NCBI RefSeq assembly: GCF_000004075.3
Contig: NC_026660.2
Span: forward strand, 3,596,001 to 3,660,000
Source: Cucumis sativus
Taxonomy: Eukaryota > Streptophyta > Magnoliopsida > Cucurbitales > Cucurbitaceae
Direction of reading: 5' to 3'
DNA length: 64,000 bases
In this document: positions 12,765 to 26,095 of the stretch, in pieces
Numbering within the stretch: position 1 is the stretch's first letter
Layout: each line of letters begins with the position of its first letter
Translations under genes and position numbers: made by a program
Notes under the pieces: model-generated
Told to the model about the DNA's origin: nothing
What the model saw: the letters and a program-made list of their open reading frames with translations, nothing else
Database searches by the model: none

Positions 12765-13327
12765 TGCCGTACGGCTATAAAGAATCAACAGCACCAACCA
12801 CCCAACAATCAGCCCTCTGTTTCTTCTTCGAATTGATTCAGAACCGGCGGTCGTAAAAATACAAACTCGCCGGCGTTTAACAACCACCCATTTGTCAAAA
12901 TCAGTGTCTGTAAACACGATGACTCGGAATTTTCAAAATATAATCGAACTCAAAATGGAGACTTGGCGCCAAAGATTTTGAAGAGGGGGAAAAATTAAAA
13001 ATCAAAAATCGAAAACAAACAAAGAAACATGCAACATCAAGAAGAAAATACAAAAAATTTCACGGAAACACACACTATCTCTACAATAATCTAGATTCAA
13101 ATCCTATAAAAAAAAAAAAAAAAGGTAAAAGAGAGAAAAAAAAGTTTTAAAATATACAGAAAAATAAGAGATCCATTTACATAGGCTATGAAAAACCCCG
13201 AAAAAGAAGCGGAGAAAAACAAAGAAGGAAGACCCAAAAAGGAATTTCAAAGATTAGATCCGAAAGTATGATGAAGAATCGGTGAGAGTGAGAGAGTTTC
13301 AAGCAAACTGACAGAGAGAAGACGGCT

Positions 13328-13335
13328 AGGGTTTA
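13328..13335 (-). promoter_or_regulatory. Telo-box-like motif upstream of the EPL gene
   Basis: AGGGTTTA on the plus strand (TAAACCCT on the gene strand) lies about 565 bases before the EPL start codon, beside a purine-rich GAGAGTGAGAGAG run. Telo-boxes are common in promoters and leaders of plant growth-related genes and are bound by TRB proteins. A TRB target site in front of a gene whose family partners TRBs would be self-referential, but an 8-mer is weak evidence. Confidence 0.35.
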
Positions 13336-14460
13336 TGATAAAAACCACTGGGGAAAAAGGCGGTCGCCGACTAAGGGTAACCGTTGGATGGAGAGAATAA
13401 ACGGTCCGATTCTCCCTAGAAGGGAGAAAGAACTTTTAGGAACATTGGGGGCGTTTTCGATGATTCAGCTTCTAGGGTTCTTTTTTTATTTATTTTTAAA
13501 AAAAAGAAAAGAAAAAAAGAAAATGATTGTTTTTTCTTTTGCTATTTTTTAGGAGAGGGAAATAAAGGGTTTTGATATTTTGGTAAACGCAAATTACTAA
13601 AGTAGGTCTCAACGTGGCTACGTAAATTGACTGCCAGCTGGCATCAGCATTTTGGAAAGATATATTTAATATTTGGTGACGTGTATCCATTTCCGTGGTT
13701 CAACTTGGAAATACGAATACATTATTTATTTTCATAAATCTATAACTTTAGAAAAATAAAAATAAAAAAGTCAAAACATTTAACCCTTTAATTTGTAATA
13801 ATACCAAAATTAAGTAATTTTTAAAAATAAATTGTGTTTTAAAAATTGAATAAAAATTCAAATATTTATCCTAAAATTTAAGAAATCTAAATTATCATGT
13901 AACACCTCCTAATAATGGGATGGAGTTTAATTAGAAATCGAAAATAAATTATTTATTTTCAATATGGTGAATTTGGACCTTTTATTCTAATTAAGTAATG
14001 TCTTGTAACATAGCAAACCAAAAAGGAAAACAGTGATATCTCGTGAAAGTTGCTAATTAATTCTGTCTACAAAAAGTTATTTTAATGCATCACAAAGACA
14101 TTCAAAATATTTTCTTTGTCAATAAACTTATAAATTTAGTTCACTAACTTTTAATAGACTTAACATACAAACCTAATGTAATTTAGACCCCATTATTCAT
14201 ATTCCAAATATTACTTTAAAAACAAAAAATCAAGTAGAAAACAAAAACAAATTCTTACTTTTTACGGTATTCGAAAGCTTACAAGTGTATCTCAAAGTTC
14301 ATAATTTCCGAAAATAAAACCTAAAATCAAATAAAAAAAATATTAGCTCTTGAAAATTGTCTATATAAAAAAAAGTATATCAAATAAGTTTTAATTATTT
14401 TTACATGTAAATAATTCTTAAAATAGTGCGAACATTTTATTTTAAATTTTTTGCACATCT

Positions 14461-14508
14461 AAATGCGTTGCCATAGTCAAATTTAAATGTGTTGCCATAG
14501 TCAAATTT
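14461..14508. repeat. 24-bp tandem repeat, two units
   Basis: Two adjacent copies of a 24-bp unit containing GTTGCCATAGTCAAATTT (14461-14484 and 14485-14508) differ at one base (GCG versus GTG). No function is recognised. Confidence 0.85.
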
Positions 14509-15666
14509 TAAAAGTACACCAAGAATAGGAAACAAATTTTAAAAGCATAGAAGAATTCAAACTCAAACATAATAAAAGAGTTTGGAGGATACTACCATTG
14601 TGTTGTCATGACAACTAAAATAAATTTGATTTTCTTGTAAAGGTAATTGAAGTTGAGGAAAGGTCGAGTCCATAAATCTATAAAAATTTGTACCAAGACG
14701 TTAATGTGATTGAAGAGTTAACTCTAAAATAAACTTGATTTGCTGAATGAGAGTAAACAACATTATCAACAAATATATATATATATATAGGAAAGGGCAG
14801 ATATATGTAGACAAAGAATAGGAAATAAATCTCATTGGATATGAATAACATTTGATCTAATTTTGGGTTCCAAAAATATAATTATATAGCGATTCCTATT
14901 TGTTTGAGAAGATGGAAATATCGACAGATTGTGTTTGTACACTTAAGTTTTTTTTTTAAAAAACGGGAAAATAAAATATTGGTTTTAGATACTAAATTTA
15001 GATGTAGATTTGAAATAATAACAAAAAAGAATATCTGAATTTAAATCATTGTTTTAAAAAATTGAAATTAAAGAGGTTGATAAACTTTCAATTTTATTTA
15101 TAATAAAAGAATCTACATCTCGAAGATTCTAATTTCTAATTATAAATTATATTTTTCAATGCTTTTCTTTGTGATTATTTATTTTCTAAAAAAAGACTTC
15201 ACATTTCACTCTCACCTTCATATTATTATTCTTTTTTTAAAAAAATATATTTGTTAAAAATAAAATTGAATCTGAAACAGTTAATAGTAACTATTTTAAT
15301 ATTTACATATCAAAATATTTACAAATATATAACAAAATGTCTTTTAGAAAATTTAAATGTCAATCATTTAACATGATTTTTTTTTATTTTGTTTAATGTT
15401 GATGTGGCAAAAATAAAAAGTTTATCAATATTTTAAGGAAGATGTAGTAAGTTTTACTCTTCCTAATTCTTTTATATTATGTGCATATTAATTGTAATTT
15501 CATCTAAAATTCCATAATTCTTCTCTTGCCTCAAATTGGCACTGAGCTGAATGACTATCTCCCAAGTCTCAAGGCTCAAACATTATGAGCTAAACTTGTA
15601 AATTCTAAGTTTCTAACTGATTACTCAAAATTTGACGTCGAAGTAGACAAATACTTTTACCTATGG

Positions 15667-18600
15667 TCAGGAGCGGTTTCCACCGTATCTACGAGGACTA
15701 GGCTTAGCAATATCGACAACTATCATCCAGCCATTGATGATCTGCATCAAACACAGAAAATATATATGGCAGGTAAGAAAGCAACAAGGGGAAAGAGAGG
15801 GAGAAATAGAACTCGTGTTTATTCACCTTGCCATTCATTTCTTTGAGGGCAGCACTGGCAGCCTCCTCTGTTGTATACTCTACAAATGCATAGCCCTTGG
15901 ACCTTTTGGAGATTTTGTCCATTATGATCTTAACTGTTCAGAAAAGTAATCAATAACATCATGATTTTGTATCATGAGAACTTTTGAGTTAGAGTTTAAA
16001 ATGACATGATCGATGCAACATACCTTCAACGAGCTTGCCAAAGCCTTCGAATGCAGCACGTAAGGTTTTCTCTGATGTATAAAATGAAAGTCCTGTCTCG
16101 TTTTGGAAGCAATAAGCAGTGTCAAGTAGGAGTTTTAAGAAATTGAGAACAAAATCATGGATCAAAAGTGATCTCGACTATTCTCATGAACAATCTTCTA
16201 ACCCGACTACATTTAGTTCTCAAATAAACGTGTACTACAAATACTAGGTATGCGACACCATGTTTTGAACTCTTTCCCACTAAGTTCTGAACGTTTACAT
16301 TGGCTTTATTGACCCTTAAATCAATCCAGGGTGGTTAAAATCAAAAGATTCTGAAAATTCTAGAACACTAAAAAAGGAAGATAATCAAAGGAGAAGTTTT
16401 CAATCATTGCTTCCACCCAAAACGTGTGTTTCCATTTAAAAGTATTTTTTTCAAAAGACATTTCAATGGATAAAACATTTTCTGGTTTTTTTCCCTTAAA
16501 AAAGGGCCAAATATCAATTAGGTACTTAACCAACTATTGAGGTGGGAGAGCCAAACTGCTTAAGTAGTATAATGGTCGTCCCATTCCAACTGATATGGGA
16601 CAAAGACAGCTCAATACTACCCTAGTTCCTAACAATATCCTTATTGTGTCCATGTTGGCTGTTGCCATTTGGCTCACACTGAATAAAATCCTGTTATAAG
16701 ACATCCCAGTCCCCCCACCCCCTTCTCATGTCATGACGAAGCTACTAAAGAGCCTCTGCGTTCATTTTTTAAGAACATTAACAGAACAATGATATTTGGC
16801 TAACTAAGATGTTCATATTCAAAAACTACACCTGAAATGTGGAACAATATCAGTGACAGTGATCCTACAGGTGAGTGTAAAAATATTAAAATCTAGCATG
16901 TTTTGAATTGCCAATACCAGTTATAAATAGTTTCTTTGTTTTCACAGGAGTTGTTTGATGTGTTCCTGAAGAATCTGGTAGATCCGAAGGATTCTTGGCA
17001 ATATTACCTGAAAAATGCAGGTAACTATTTCAAAGGAATTACTGGAAATAAATTGAGTTAATAGTTACAAATAAATCAAATTAAAATTCTAGCATTTACC
17101 ATTAAAATCACAGTTCAGAACAGTATGAATAGCTTGACTAAAATAACATGTAAATATAACACAAGTTCCCTGTTTGCTTAGCTACTATCAACAACAAACC
17201 AAATAAACAGTGATAGTTATTTCAGATAACTTCATTGCCCCATTACAGCTAAGAAGGATTTTAATATAGTTTTTAATACATATATATATTAAAAAAGACA
17301 ATGAGCCATAAAAAGAAGGCTGAGATCACCAAATTGAAATTTGCAATTGTAGGCCAACATTTTTTGCCCACACTCTTCTTTATTTAGTACCTTATTTTAG
17401 CTTATGCAGTTATGCTTCAGGACAAACGAACAAATTCCTGCAAGTATTTTCTCTCAAAGTATATACCAACAATTTATCCTAATAATATTTATGACTTTTG
17501 GTTAATTTTTTCATCAATCCAACAAACGGACAAACAATATCTACTCAATAATCAAACCTAACAATTTCAAGTCATCCATCTAAGAAGCCAGCACTATACA
17601 TTCCAAAAGGTAAAATTTTGAAATATAGGAAATCACCAAGTAAGGTAGGATCAACATAAGCAAAAAGGGATTAGAATCCTTCAAGTTAGAAAAGAATGGG
17701 CAAAAACAGTTGTTTATCTCAAGCAATGAAACCACAACTAAGAATTGGAATCGAAAGATTTACTCAAGGTTAAAAGATTTAACCTCCATAATCCTTATTC
17801 TCTGCCTCAAAGTTTGCATCTAGCTGAACAGATAAAACACCAGGAACACCTGCATCTCGTGAGAATTAGCATCAAACAACACAGAACTATCACTCACAGA
17901 ATAAAGTGCATAAGTGTCATAGGAACTGGAGATTACCGGCTAGTTCTCGCGCACATTCCTCATCCAATTCACAACAAAAACCAAAGCTAGACTGCCAGGA
18001 AACGTGATATATACACATTTGGGCATCCTTGTCACTACAGATAATTAACATAACCATTCTTGAGGGACAATGAAAATATCATAAACAAAATGGAAGCAAC
18101 TACTTTCGTTACATACAACATTACACTTACTTCCCCAGAACTTTGGTCAGTATCTCAACATAATAATCAACCATTTGCGCCTTGGTAACCACCCCAATAC
18201 CTGGCTTGTCTATTCGAACAAGCCAATGCTTGGTATTCCCCAAAGGGAACAATACCCTGCTGCCATTTTGCGAATATGATTTCAGATTCAATGGAGGAGT
18301 TGAAGAACCATTATCCTTCTCTATGGAGCTGAAGTTCGGGTCAGGCTCAACGGATATAACCCCCGGTACTCCTGTAACAGATGCTCTTATGAAAACCAAC
18401 AAAAATTGCAATGCCTGGTGCAATTTTTCATTGTCTTTAAGTGAAAGCATGGAAGTTTTAACCAATAAAAAAATCGATGAATCTATCAAAAGGGTAGGTT
18501 TGCAACACTTTAAAAAGGTGAAAAGTGTTTCTATAGCCCATTAAAAACACTTATAAAATCAGTCTCCAAAACATCCCTAGTGTGGTTCGAAAATAGAAAA

Positions 18601-19305
18601 GAAAGGCCTTCAAAATTCTTAAAACACTAAAATGCACTAAGGTGATTCTAGGAGAAGAACTACTAATTAATGTTTCTTTGAAGATGCTTAGGAGTACTTT
18701 TCACTTTAAGTACTGTTTTCAAACGCCAATACCCATAAACAAACGAGCTAACATTCATTTTACTTACTTGCAAGCTCAATGGAAGCTTGTTCATCAATGT
18801 CACAACAAAATCCAAAGCGGGTATCCCAGGAAGCATCATAAATACACATCTGAGCATCCTTCTCACTAATCATATAATCCCAACAATAAAATTAAAAAAA
18901 AAAAACAGTGAGAAAAAAAAAACGCTGCAGTACAATCAAACAGTAAAACACGAGGAACACAAACCTGCCCAAAACTCTTTCCAAGGCTTTGACGTAATAA
19001 TCAATGACTTGTGGTTTTGAATTGAGCCCTGATGGGGGTCTCTCCATGAGGACCCTCCAGTGGCGGTTTTCGCCGAAAGTCGGAGACCAGAGAGAAGAAG
19101 TAGAAGGAGTGGATGTTGAAGCTAAATTAACTGCAACAGAACAGCGAAGAGGAACAGTGGAGTATAGATAAGAAGAAGAAAGTAGGAACTTTTTCGTTTT
19201 ACTTAAAGGTAGAGGGAAACTGATGTTAATGGCGGAGGATTGGAAATGGGGTTTGAGGGAATGGAATGAGAAATTCGTTGTGGGTGTGGGAGAGAGTAGC
19301 TCCAT
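15667..19305 (-). CDS. ORRM1: Organelle RRM domain-containing protein 1, plastid RNA editing
   Basis: A plastid C-to-U RNA editing factor; Arabidopsis ORRM1 (At3g20930) is needed at many chloroplast sites and binds PPR proteins. Minus-strand exons: 18965-19305, 18768-18865, 18131-18371, 17937-18034, 17784-17849, 16918-17007, 16024-16092, 15827-15933, 15667-15741. All phases close, giving 394 aa. Residues 1 to about 60 are a Ser-rich transit peptide. Two RIP/MORF-type boxes follow. Each has HWxVxxxxP, a VxDYYV helix, EKDAQMCIY/DKDAQMCIY and a GFCC(D/E)xDE block (about 82-165 and 195-275). An RRM fills the end, with RNP2 LFITGL at about 307 and RNP1 KGYAFVEY at 347-354. This two-RIP-plus-RRM order is diagnostic of ORRM1. 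The TTG-initiated extension before 19305 is ignored because ATG at 19305 begins MELLSPTPTT. Confidence 0.95.
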
Positions 19306-20018
19306 TGGAGCACGCTTGAATGGTGGCAATCAAGCAAACACCTCACCGGTAAATGGGGCTCTAAAACGTTGGTTCTTTTGAGGTACCGACTTCAGTTTGA
19401 GTTATGAAAGTGAAATCGATATGTAAATTGCAAATTGCTATTGAAGTTTAGTTCTTAAGTAATCATTCATAAATCTGCAAAACATGTTTACTATTGAAAT
19501 ATTTTGCAAATTGATATGTGTGTATATATAGATAATAAGTCATGTTTAACAGCTGAAAAGTGAAAGAAAAAAAAGAGTTAATTTCACATATTGTTTGGTT
19601 AGGTTAGATATGAAAAATGAGTAGATTTTATTGCCAAAAAAATTAATTTAATACATTATTAACTCCTTACACTTTACACCATGAAGACCTAAACATTTTC
19701 TATTAGTCCAAAATTTTCCCTTTTCTTACATTATTGCCTCTGGTAAGTTCATGGAAGAACTCTTTATAATATATATAAAAGAATAAGATTTATTTACGAA
19801 TATAACAAACAAAACTTTTCTCATATAAAATAATTTTAGATTTAAAAAATGATCATATAAATTCAAGTTTATTATACTATTATTAAAATATAGTCTTATT
19901 ATACTCAATTTTTAATTTGAGGGCATTCTATTATTTACAGAAAAATGAATATACAATACAAAATTTTGATATTGTATTCTACAAATACAAATAGGCAAAT
20001 CTTTTTTTTTATATATTA
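19306..20018. other. Intergenic region, ORRM1 promoter side
   Basis: This AT-rich DNA contains the ORRM1 leader and promoter (near 19306-19400) and runs into a MITE that borders the 3' end of the MFS gene. No clear TATA element and no coding region were recognised. Confidence 0.5.
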
Positions 20019-20278
20019 TTGGTTAAATTGTAAATTTAGTCTTTATAGTAAAAAAAAAGTTAGAATAGTCTCAATAGTTAGAATTTAGTCTCGGTTGAAT
20101 AATTTTTTTTATAAAGAGTCTATATGGTAGAAAATATCTACGAGTATTTTATCGACCATATAGACCCTTTATAAAGATCTTATCAAACCATAAAAACTAA
20201 ATTCAAACTTTTAGAATTATATGGACTAAATTCTAACTTTTTCTTTTTTGAGTGAACCAAATTTACAATTTAACTCAT
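20019..20278. mobile_element. MITE-like element with terminal inverted repeats
   Basis: The left end GGTTAAATTGTAAATTTAG is mirrored at the right end (reverse complement AGTTAAATTGTAAATTTGG). The complementarity continues inward with mismatches through GTTAGAAT...TTTAGTC and TATAAAG(A/G)GTCTATATGGT, meeting near 20140-20150. The whole ~260 bp therefore folds as an imperfect hairpin without coding capacity. It ends about 20 bases beyond the MFS stop codon, so it probably forms most of that gene's 3' UTR. Target duplication is not clear. The superfamily is not assigned. Confidence 0.75.
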
Positions 20279-20299
20279 ATTGTTAACATCATTCAACAT

Positions 20300-23200
20300 T
20301 TAAGCATCATTCAAAAGTGGTTCCTCAGGATCGTCATCCTCTTTGCTTCCATGTTCTTTGGCCTTCAGTAGGCAACAGCCATGCCATAAAGAAATCACCT
20401 GTGCAACACAAAACTTACATCATTCACTAACATAGAATGCTCGTGTTGGTTTGGTTCAACGTAAATTTTCAACTCTAAAGCTTTTGAGTTTGTTTCATAT
20501 TGGCTTCAGACATGCAATGTTCGTATTGGTTGCTGAAACTTTAAGTTTGTTTTTTTTTTCCTAAACTTTCAAAATCTCTATTTTAGTTCCAAGCTTTGAA
20601 AAGAATAATCATTTAGATCGTTGCCATATGACTTTTATCATTTAATGTTCATTCATCAAATGTTCGTCTCTAACACACAAATCATGCTCATGTTATTAGT
20701 ACATCTATTTACAACCATGGTTATAATCAGTGAAGAACAAAATAAAGACAAGAACTAAATGTTTTTTTTTTTAGTTTTAAGGACTAAAATAGAAGTTTTA
20801 TAAGATCTAGGGTCAAATCTAAATCAATACTTAAAATACTCATCAATGGAACTTCAACTCATTCAAACAAGTTCATAACACACTATCTAATCTAATAGAT
20901 TCCAATTTAAGTTTGGACTGAATTTTGTATCTAATGGCAATCCTACCTTTCAATTTTGTGTAGACATTTATGTCTAATAAGTTCAACAATCCCAAAAAGT
21001 AGCTAATAAGTCCATAAAATTGTGAGTCTAAAACATTTATGGACATTTTTTAAGTTTAGAGAGGCATATGTCTTAAATGACCTAACGCAACTCGGACAAA
21101 TATATAACCCGAACCCTAAAAGTAGAGTTAGCTTGGGTTAATAAAGTTAACTTGAATAACCCGAACCCTAATGGTAGGATTAGATTGGGTTAATCAAGTT
21201 GTCTTAACACGCCGAGGAGAGAGATAGAGATCAGAAGTGTTTTACCAAGCATATGGAGGCACAAACAATGCTAAAGCCTTTACAATCAAAAGGGGCATCA
21301 CTTGAAATGAACCATGCTGTGAAATATCAAAACAGGAAAAAAAAAAATCAATAACCACATATAGTTAAAAGATCTGCTCCAATTCCAACAATGAACAAAC
21401 AGTAAGAAGAGAAGCAATGAATGAAAGAAACTCACAGGTTAAGGGACTCATCACAAGTGGTGACAAAAAACTAGCTATTGACTCCACACCAGCAACAAAA
21501 CCTTGGGCCTTCCCCTGCCATCAATAAGTTGACAGTTAAAACAATCAACCCCAGTTGCCAAAACCTCAACAATGGAAGTATAATAGGAATAGGGCCTTTT
21601 GACAATGTTTTGTTTCTTATTTTTCATTTCCTGCTTCCTCTTTATCAAGAAAGAATAACGTTCCAGATTTCTTTGTGTTTTTTTTACTTTCTTACCACAG
21701 AAAAAAAAACAAAAACAAAAACAAACGCATGTTTGATTATCACTTATTGTTTCTTCTTCTCTAGATGAAGTTTATTAGAGAGAGGAGAAATGGGGAAATC
21801 TTCAATGGTCTTCGGTTCAAAATTGGAAAAGAAAAAACCATGTAAACTAGCTTCCATTGTAAACTAGCTTCCATTGATAACCATTTAGTGTTTTGTTTTT
21901 TAAAATTAATCTTATTTTCACTTAATTTTTACCATAGTTTTCATAAACTTAAGTAAAAGAATTTGATTGCTAGCAAATTCCAAAAACAAAAATAGTTTTT
22001 TATGTACTATTTTTCTAATTTTCAAATTTTGGCCTAGTTTTATACGAGAGTAGAATGTAGATAGCAAAGCATGAGAGTTAGAGATGGATGGGTGTTTGTA
22101 GGATTAATTATAAAAAAAAAAAAAAAAACCAAATGGGGTTTTGTTGTTTACAAAATCAACAAAATTATGGAAACATTTGTAAAAAAAACAAGAAATAGTA
22201 GCCTTTTTTTTTTTTTTTTTAGATAAGAAATAGAAAGTATCAAATACTTATGTTTCTGAAATAATAGAAAATACGAAACAGAACCAAAAACCAGATATGG
22301 CAATAAAATGCACAACTATATTCCAACCTGATTGCTTGAGCTTGAAGCTTTGGAGACAATTGCATAAATCTGTATGACAATAGGAATGAGCATATAAGTC
22401 AATTCATGTTATTAGAATTAAAATGATTACAAGAGTTCATTTTCTTTTTGTTGATACTTACTGCAGGTCTTGCTAAGACATATATGACTTTAAATGAAGC
22501 AGCCAAGTATGCAACCTGAGAGAGGGCAATAACATCTATTACCAATTGCAAAGACTCAAAAAGATCAGATTTTTTAGTAGAGCAAAGTTCCAAGTAATTT
22601 GTTCGAGTTCTAAAGTTCATATAGAATATGGTGCATACCCAAGCTGCCCATGCCAAGCCATAGAACAATGCCTGTACAGCGAAAACAAAACAAGAAACTT
22701 TAGGATGGACCGTATTATTTTTCTTCAGAAGCTTCTCAATCTCTCCTCTTGCTTTATTTTCTTGAGGAAGGTTAAAAATGCAAGATGAAATGGCTCACAT
22801 AAGCTACTGATGCAAGTATTCCCAAGCACAATATAGCTTCCTCCCCAATCAGTGGATTTATAAGTGGTAGCACCAACATCTGAAACCAAATTTGACCAAT
22901 AAACTGATATGAGGGCGACAATTTTCGTCAATGGCGGAGAATAAATCTACGGAGAATCAGAGACTGGTGCTATATTTGTATTTGTTGTGTACTAGTTTGT
23001 TCTACGTGTAATTGAATTTGATTGAGTATATTACAGGTCTTCTTTTCAGTTCTTGTTGGAGAGGAATTTACCTGAGTGAAAATCGAGCCTATTCCAACAA
23101 GCATCAAAATTTCTGAGTTTTGGTTTTTATCAAACCCAAAAACCGCCTTCAAATAGAACTGCAGAACTCTTAAATTATTAGTTAAAGATTAAAGTCCAAT

Positions 23201-26095
23201 TCAATAGCAATGCGTTCCACTTTTGCAATTGAATGAACTTCATATTTTTTAAGGATAACAAAATTTTACTTGATCAAAACTTACCATTAGGACGTTAGTG
23301 ATCCCTGTCATTCCCAAATTCAGAAAGAAAGAAACATAAGTTATGCTCCGAAGTGTTGGACTGCAAAACAGAATGAAGCACTTCAACAATGGAAATGAAG
23401 GAACTTTGAATAGAAAATAGACTGTATTGGAGCTTTGCAAACGTCAGAGAAACAAGTATGAAATGAGCTATAAAGAAAGTACTTGTCGATGACTATTTCA
23501 ATTGCATCTCTCATAGTTCTGAATCGTCTGTTGAGAACGTTGACCGTCTTTGATAACCAATTGGGTTCTTCATCATTCTTCGGGATTGGTTTTACTGTCT
23601 CGTGCAGGAAAAAGTACATGTAGATGGGACAAAACATCAATAGAACTATTGAGACCTGAAACAGAAAAGTGAATTCTTGATGTGATAAATGGAAAATGAA
23701 ACTATGAGAGCTAAATCTAAGATGCTACGGAGGTGCAGTTCGTACCACAAAAATGTACTTTTCGGGAAGAAACCTTGCTAGCAAATTCCCAACAACATGG
23801 GAAGCAGAAGAAAGGCCAGTGATCCAACCAAATACTGCAGCTCTCCTACTTTCTTGTACAGTATCCGCCTATAAGATGGAAAAGCTTTAAAAGACTGCTT
23901 GATCTATAAATTTTCCTACCAAAACTTGAAGTTAACGTCATGACTGATTGGATTGCAAACAGATTTTGTTATGATTTGTTTCTAAAATTTGAGCTTGTCT
24001 ACTACAAGTCTTTTCTAGAGCTTTGTAAATTTTAAGAATAATTTCCAAAACTTATGTTTTTGTTTCTCAAATTTCTTTAAAATTCAAAAGTAGTCTTGCA
24101 AGGGGGCATCAGCATTGAGTGAAGAAATTGCTGATAAAGAAAGGGAGATTCAAGTTATTGTATTTCTTTTCGTACAAAAAGTGCGGAACCGGATAACCTC
24201 TGACCTGAAGTGGATGAGTAAAGCATCTCAACTGTCGAGGTATTCTTAAGTTGACGTTATTGTTTTCTTTATCAAATAAACGAAAAAGGAGAACGCCATT
24301 AAACAATGCCGAAAGAAAATTACAATAATAATTACGATAGAAAATAATCCTTACGGCATATGCAACAGAAATGAAGAATATGCTGCCTTGACTCAGTATC
24401 TTTGATATTGTACGAAGCACATAGTAAGCATATATATAACCCTTGGATTGATCCCAAACAAGTAATGCTGATACAAAAATGCATAAATCGAACTTCAAAA
24501 TTTGGAAAGGAAAAATAAATAAATAATGCATCCGCTTTTCAGATAAGAAACGGAAATTAGAAACATACCAAAAGGAAATATGCTTGTTGATACTGTTAGT
24601 AGGAGCAAAGGTTTTCGACCATACTCGTCCGCAAGCTGACCAAGCAGTGGAAGAACTACCATTTTGAAAATTCCAACGATCTGCAATACAAAAGAGAGCT
24701 AAAAACATTATTTTCTAACCTCATTTATTTTACTTTCTAAGTCTTGAAGATAAGCAGAGAAAGGTATAAAACAGAATAAAAGTGTGGCCATATCGACGGA
24801 ATGGTATTGCTAATATAAATTTATTCATTCATTGCCAATGTAACTAAAGTTTCCACTAAAAAAATGGAGAAATGATGGCTATAAAATTTATTAGGTTCTT
24901 TATTGAATGAAATATTTGTGGGTTCAATCAAGGAGTGCAAAAGCAACAATTTGGTATAGTGATCTTGATGATTCCTAAACAGTGACAACGTGAATGTAAT
25001 GAACTTTTTTGTTCTCATGAAATACTGGGAAGGGGATAGAAGTGACTAAGCATGCAGTCAAAAATGAAAAACGAAAAACGAAAACTCATCTGATAATCTT
25101 TTGGTTTTCTAAAATGGTTTACATGCTTTAGTTGAATTCTTATTTAAATTCTAAAAGCAAAAGGCCTTTTTCTAGTTTTCAAAACTTGTTTGCCAATTTT
25201 GAAAATATGGTGAAAGAGTTTTTATAACAAACAAGATATTTAGAGATGAAAATGGTATTTATAGACTTAATTTTCAAAAACTAAAAACCAAAAACCAAAA
25301 ACCAAATTGTTATAGAATGGAGTAAAATTATCATCAAACTTTGAAAAGAGAAAAACAAAAACAAAAAAAAAACCGGAGATGCAACAAACTTTTCGGCTTT
25401 TGTGGGAAGCAAATGGTGTGTTGGCTTAGATTGCCCTAAAGCAATGATGCAAACGATGATGTATCTTGGATTTAAAGTACTTTGATAAAATTTACTACTA
25501 ATCACTTAAAAAGTCATTTTAAATAGACCTAAAATTAAGATGGTTGTCTTGTCCAAATAGTTGGCCCGTATGATCAAAGTTACATAAAAGAAAATGTTGC
25601 CGAGCAGTTTACAATGAACTTTGTTATTAAGCACTTCAGAAATCATTTCAAACCGAAACCAAGTGTGATTAGTGGACCTATATGCTCAAATATAGACAAT
25701 GAAAAAATGACAAACAGTTTATAATTGAATTTACCAAAATCACGCAAAACAAACAAAAAGACATCAGAAATCCGCATATTGCCAAATTGAAACTGAAAAG
25801 AAACTAAAATAATCAGAATCAAGAACGCAGAAAGCAGAAACAGAGAAAAATTGAACAGCCCCAAGTATCTTAACAGATTTAAAAAAAAAAAAAAAGAGGC
25901 TACCGTTTGCTCAGTTCCATTGAAGTAAATAGCTTGAGGGCAAGTGGTGTTTTGAGAACAAAGAGCATTAGTAATAACATCAACAAGAACAGAAACAGTC
26001 ATTTCTTCAGCGATCCAATGAACACATAAAGGCAATAACAAGTGAATTAAAGGTCTCAGTTCTTCAAACCCACATTTCCCTGCCGCAAAATGCAT
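20300..26095 (-). CDS. Major facilitator transporter, HIAT1/TetA-like
   Basis: An MFS membrane transporter of the group annotated 'hippocampus abundant transcript-like' (Arabidopsis At2g16970/MEE15 and neighbours, from memory). The substrate is unknown. Minus-strand exons: 25904-26095, 24569-24680, 24355-24467, 23746-23868, 23483-23655, 23285-23360, 23072-23158, 22799-22879, 22639-22671, 22462-22515, 22328-22369, 21436-21514, 21246-21316, 20300-20398. Phases all close, giving 444 aa. Start [13 protein letters not shown]; the TTG-initiated extension is ignored. The MFS signature [11 protein letters not shown] is at 78-88. Hydrophobic helices alternate with short loops, for example [13 protein letters not shown] at the start, [24 protein letters not shown] and [18 protein letters not shown] central basic loop lies near [12 protein letters not shown]. 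The acidic tail ends in [12 protein letters not shown], a possible dileucine-type sorting signal. Fourteen small exons, with a MITE abutting the 3' end. Confidence 0.92.

Larger units (their letters stand above)
12765..15666. other. EPL promoter/leader and AT-rich intergenic region
   Basis: The first ~700 bases hold the EPL leader and promoter (A-rich runs, a GA-rich tract near 13290-13320, telo-box). From about 13490 the DNA is very AT-rich and gene-free: a 24-bp tandem pair at 14461-14508 and an AT run at about 14776-14789. No transposon protein or TIR element was recognised. The end of this stretch is the downstream region of ORRM1. Confidence 0.55.

Noticed and set aside
24109..24708. 199-codon minus-strand frame in the MFS gene
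   Set aside because: It joins two real exons through their intron, partly in frame. The spliced model with GT-AG junctions gives continuous MFS protein.
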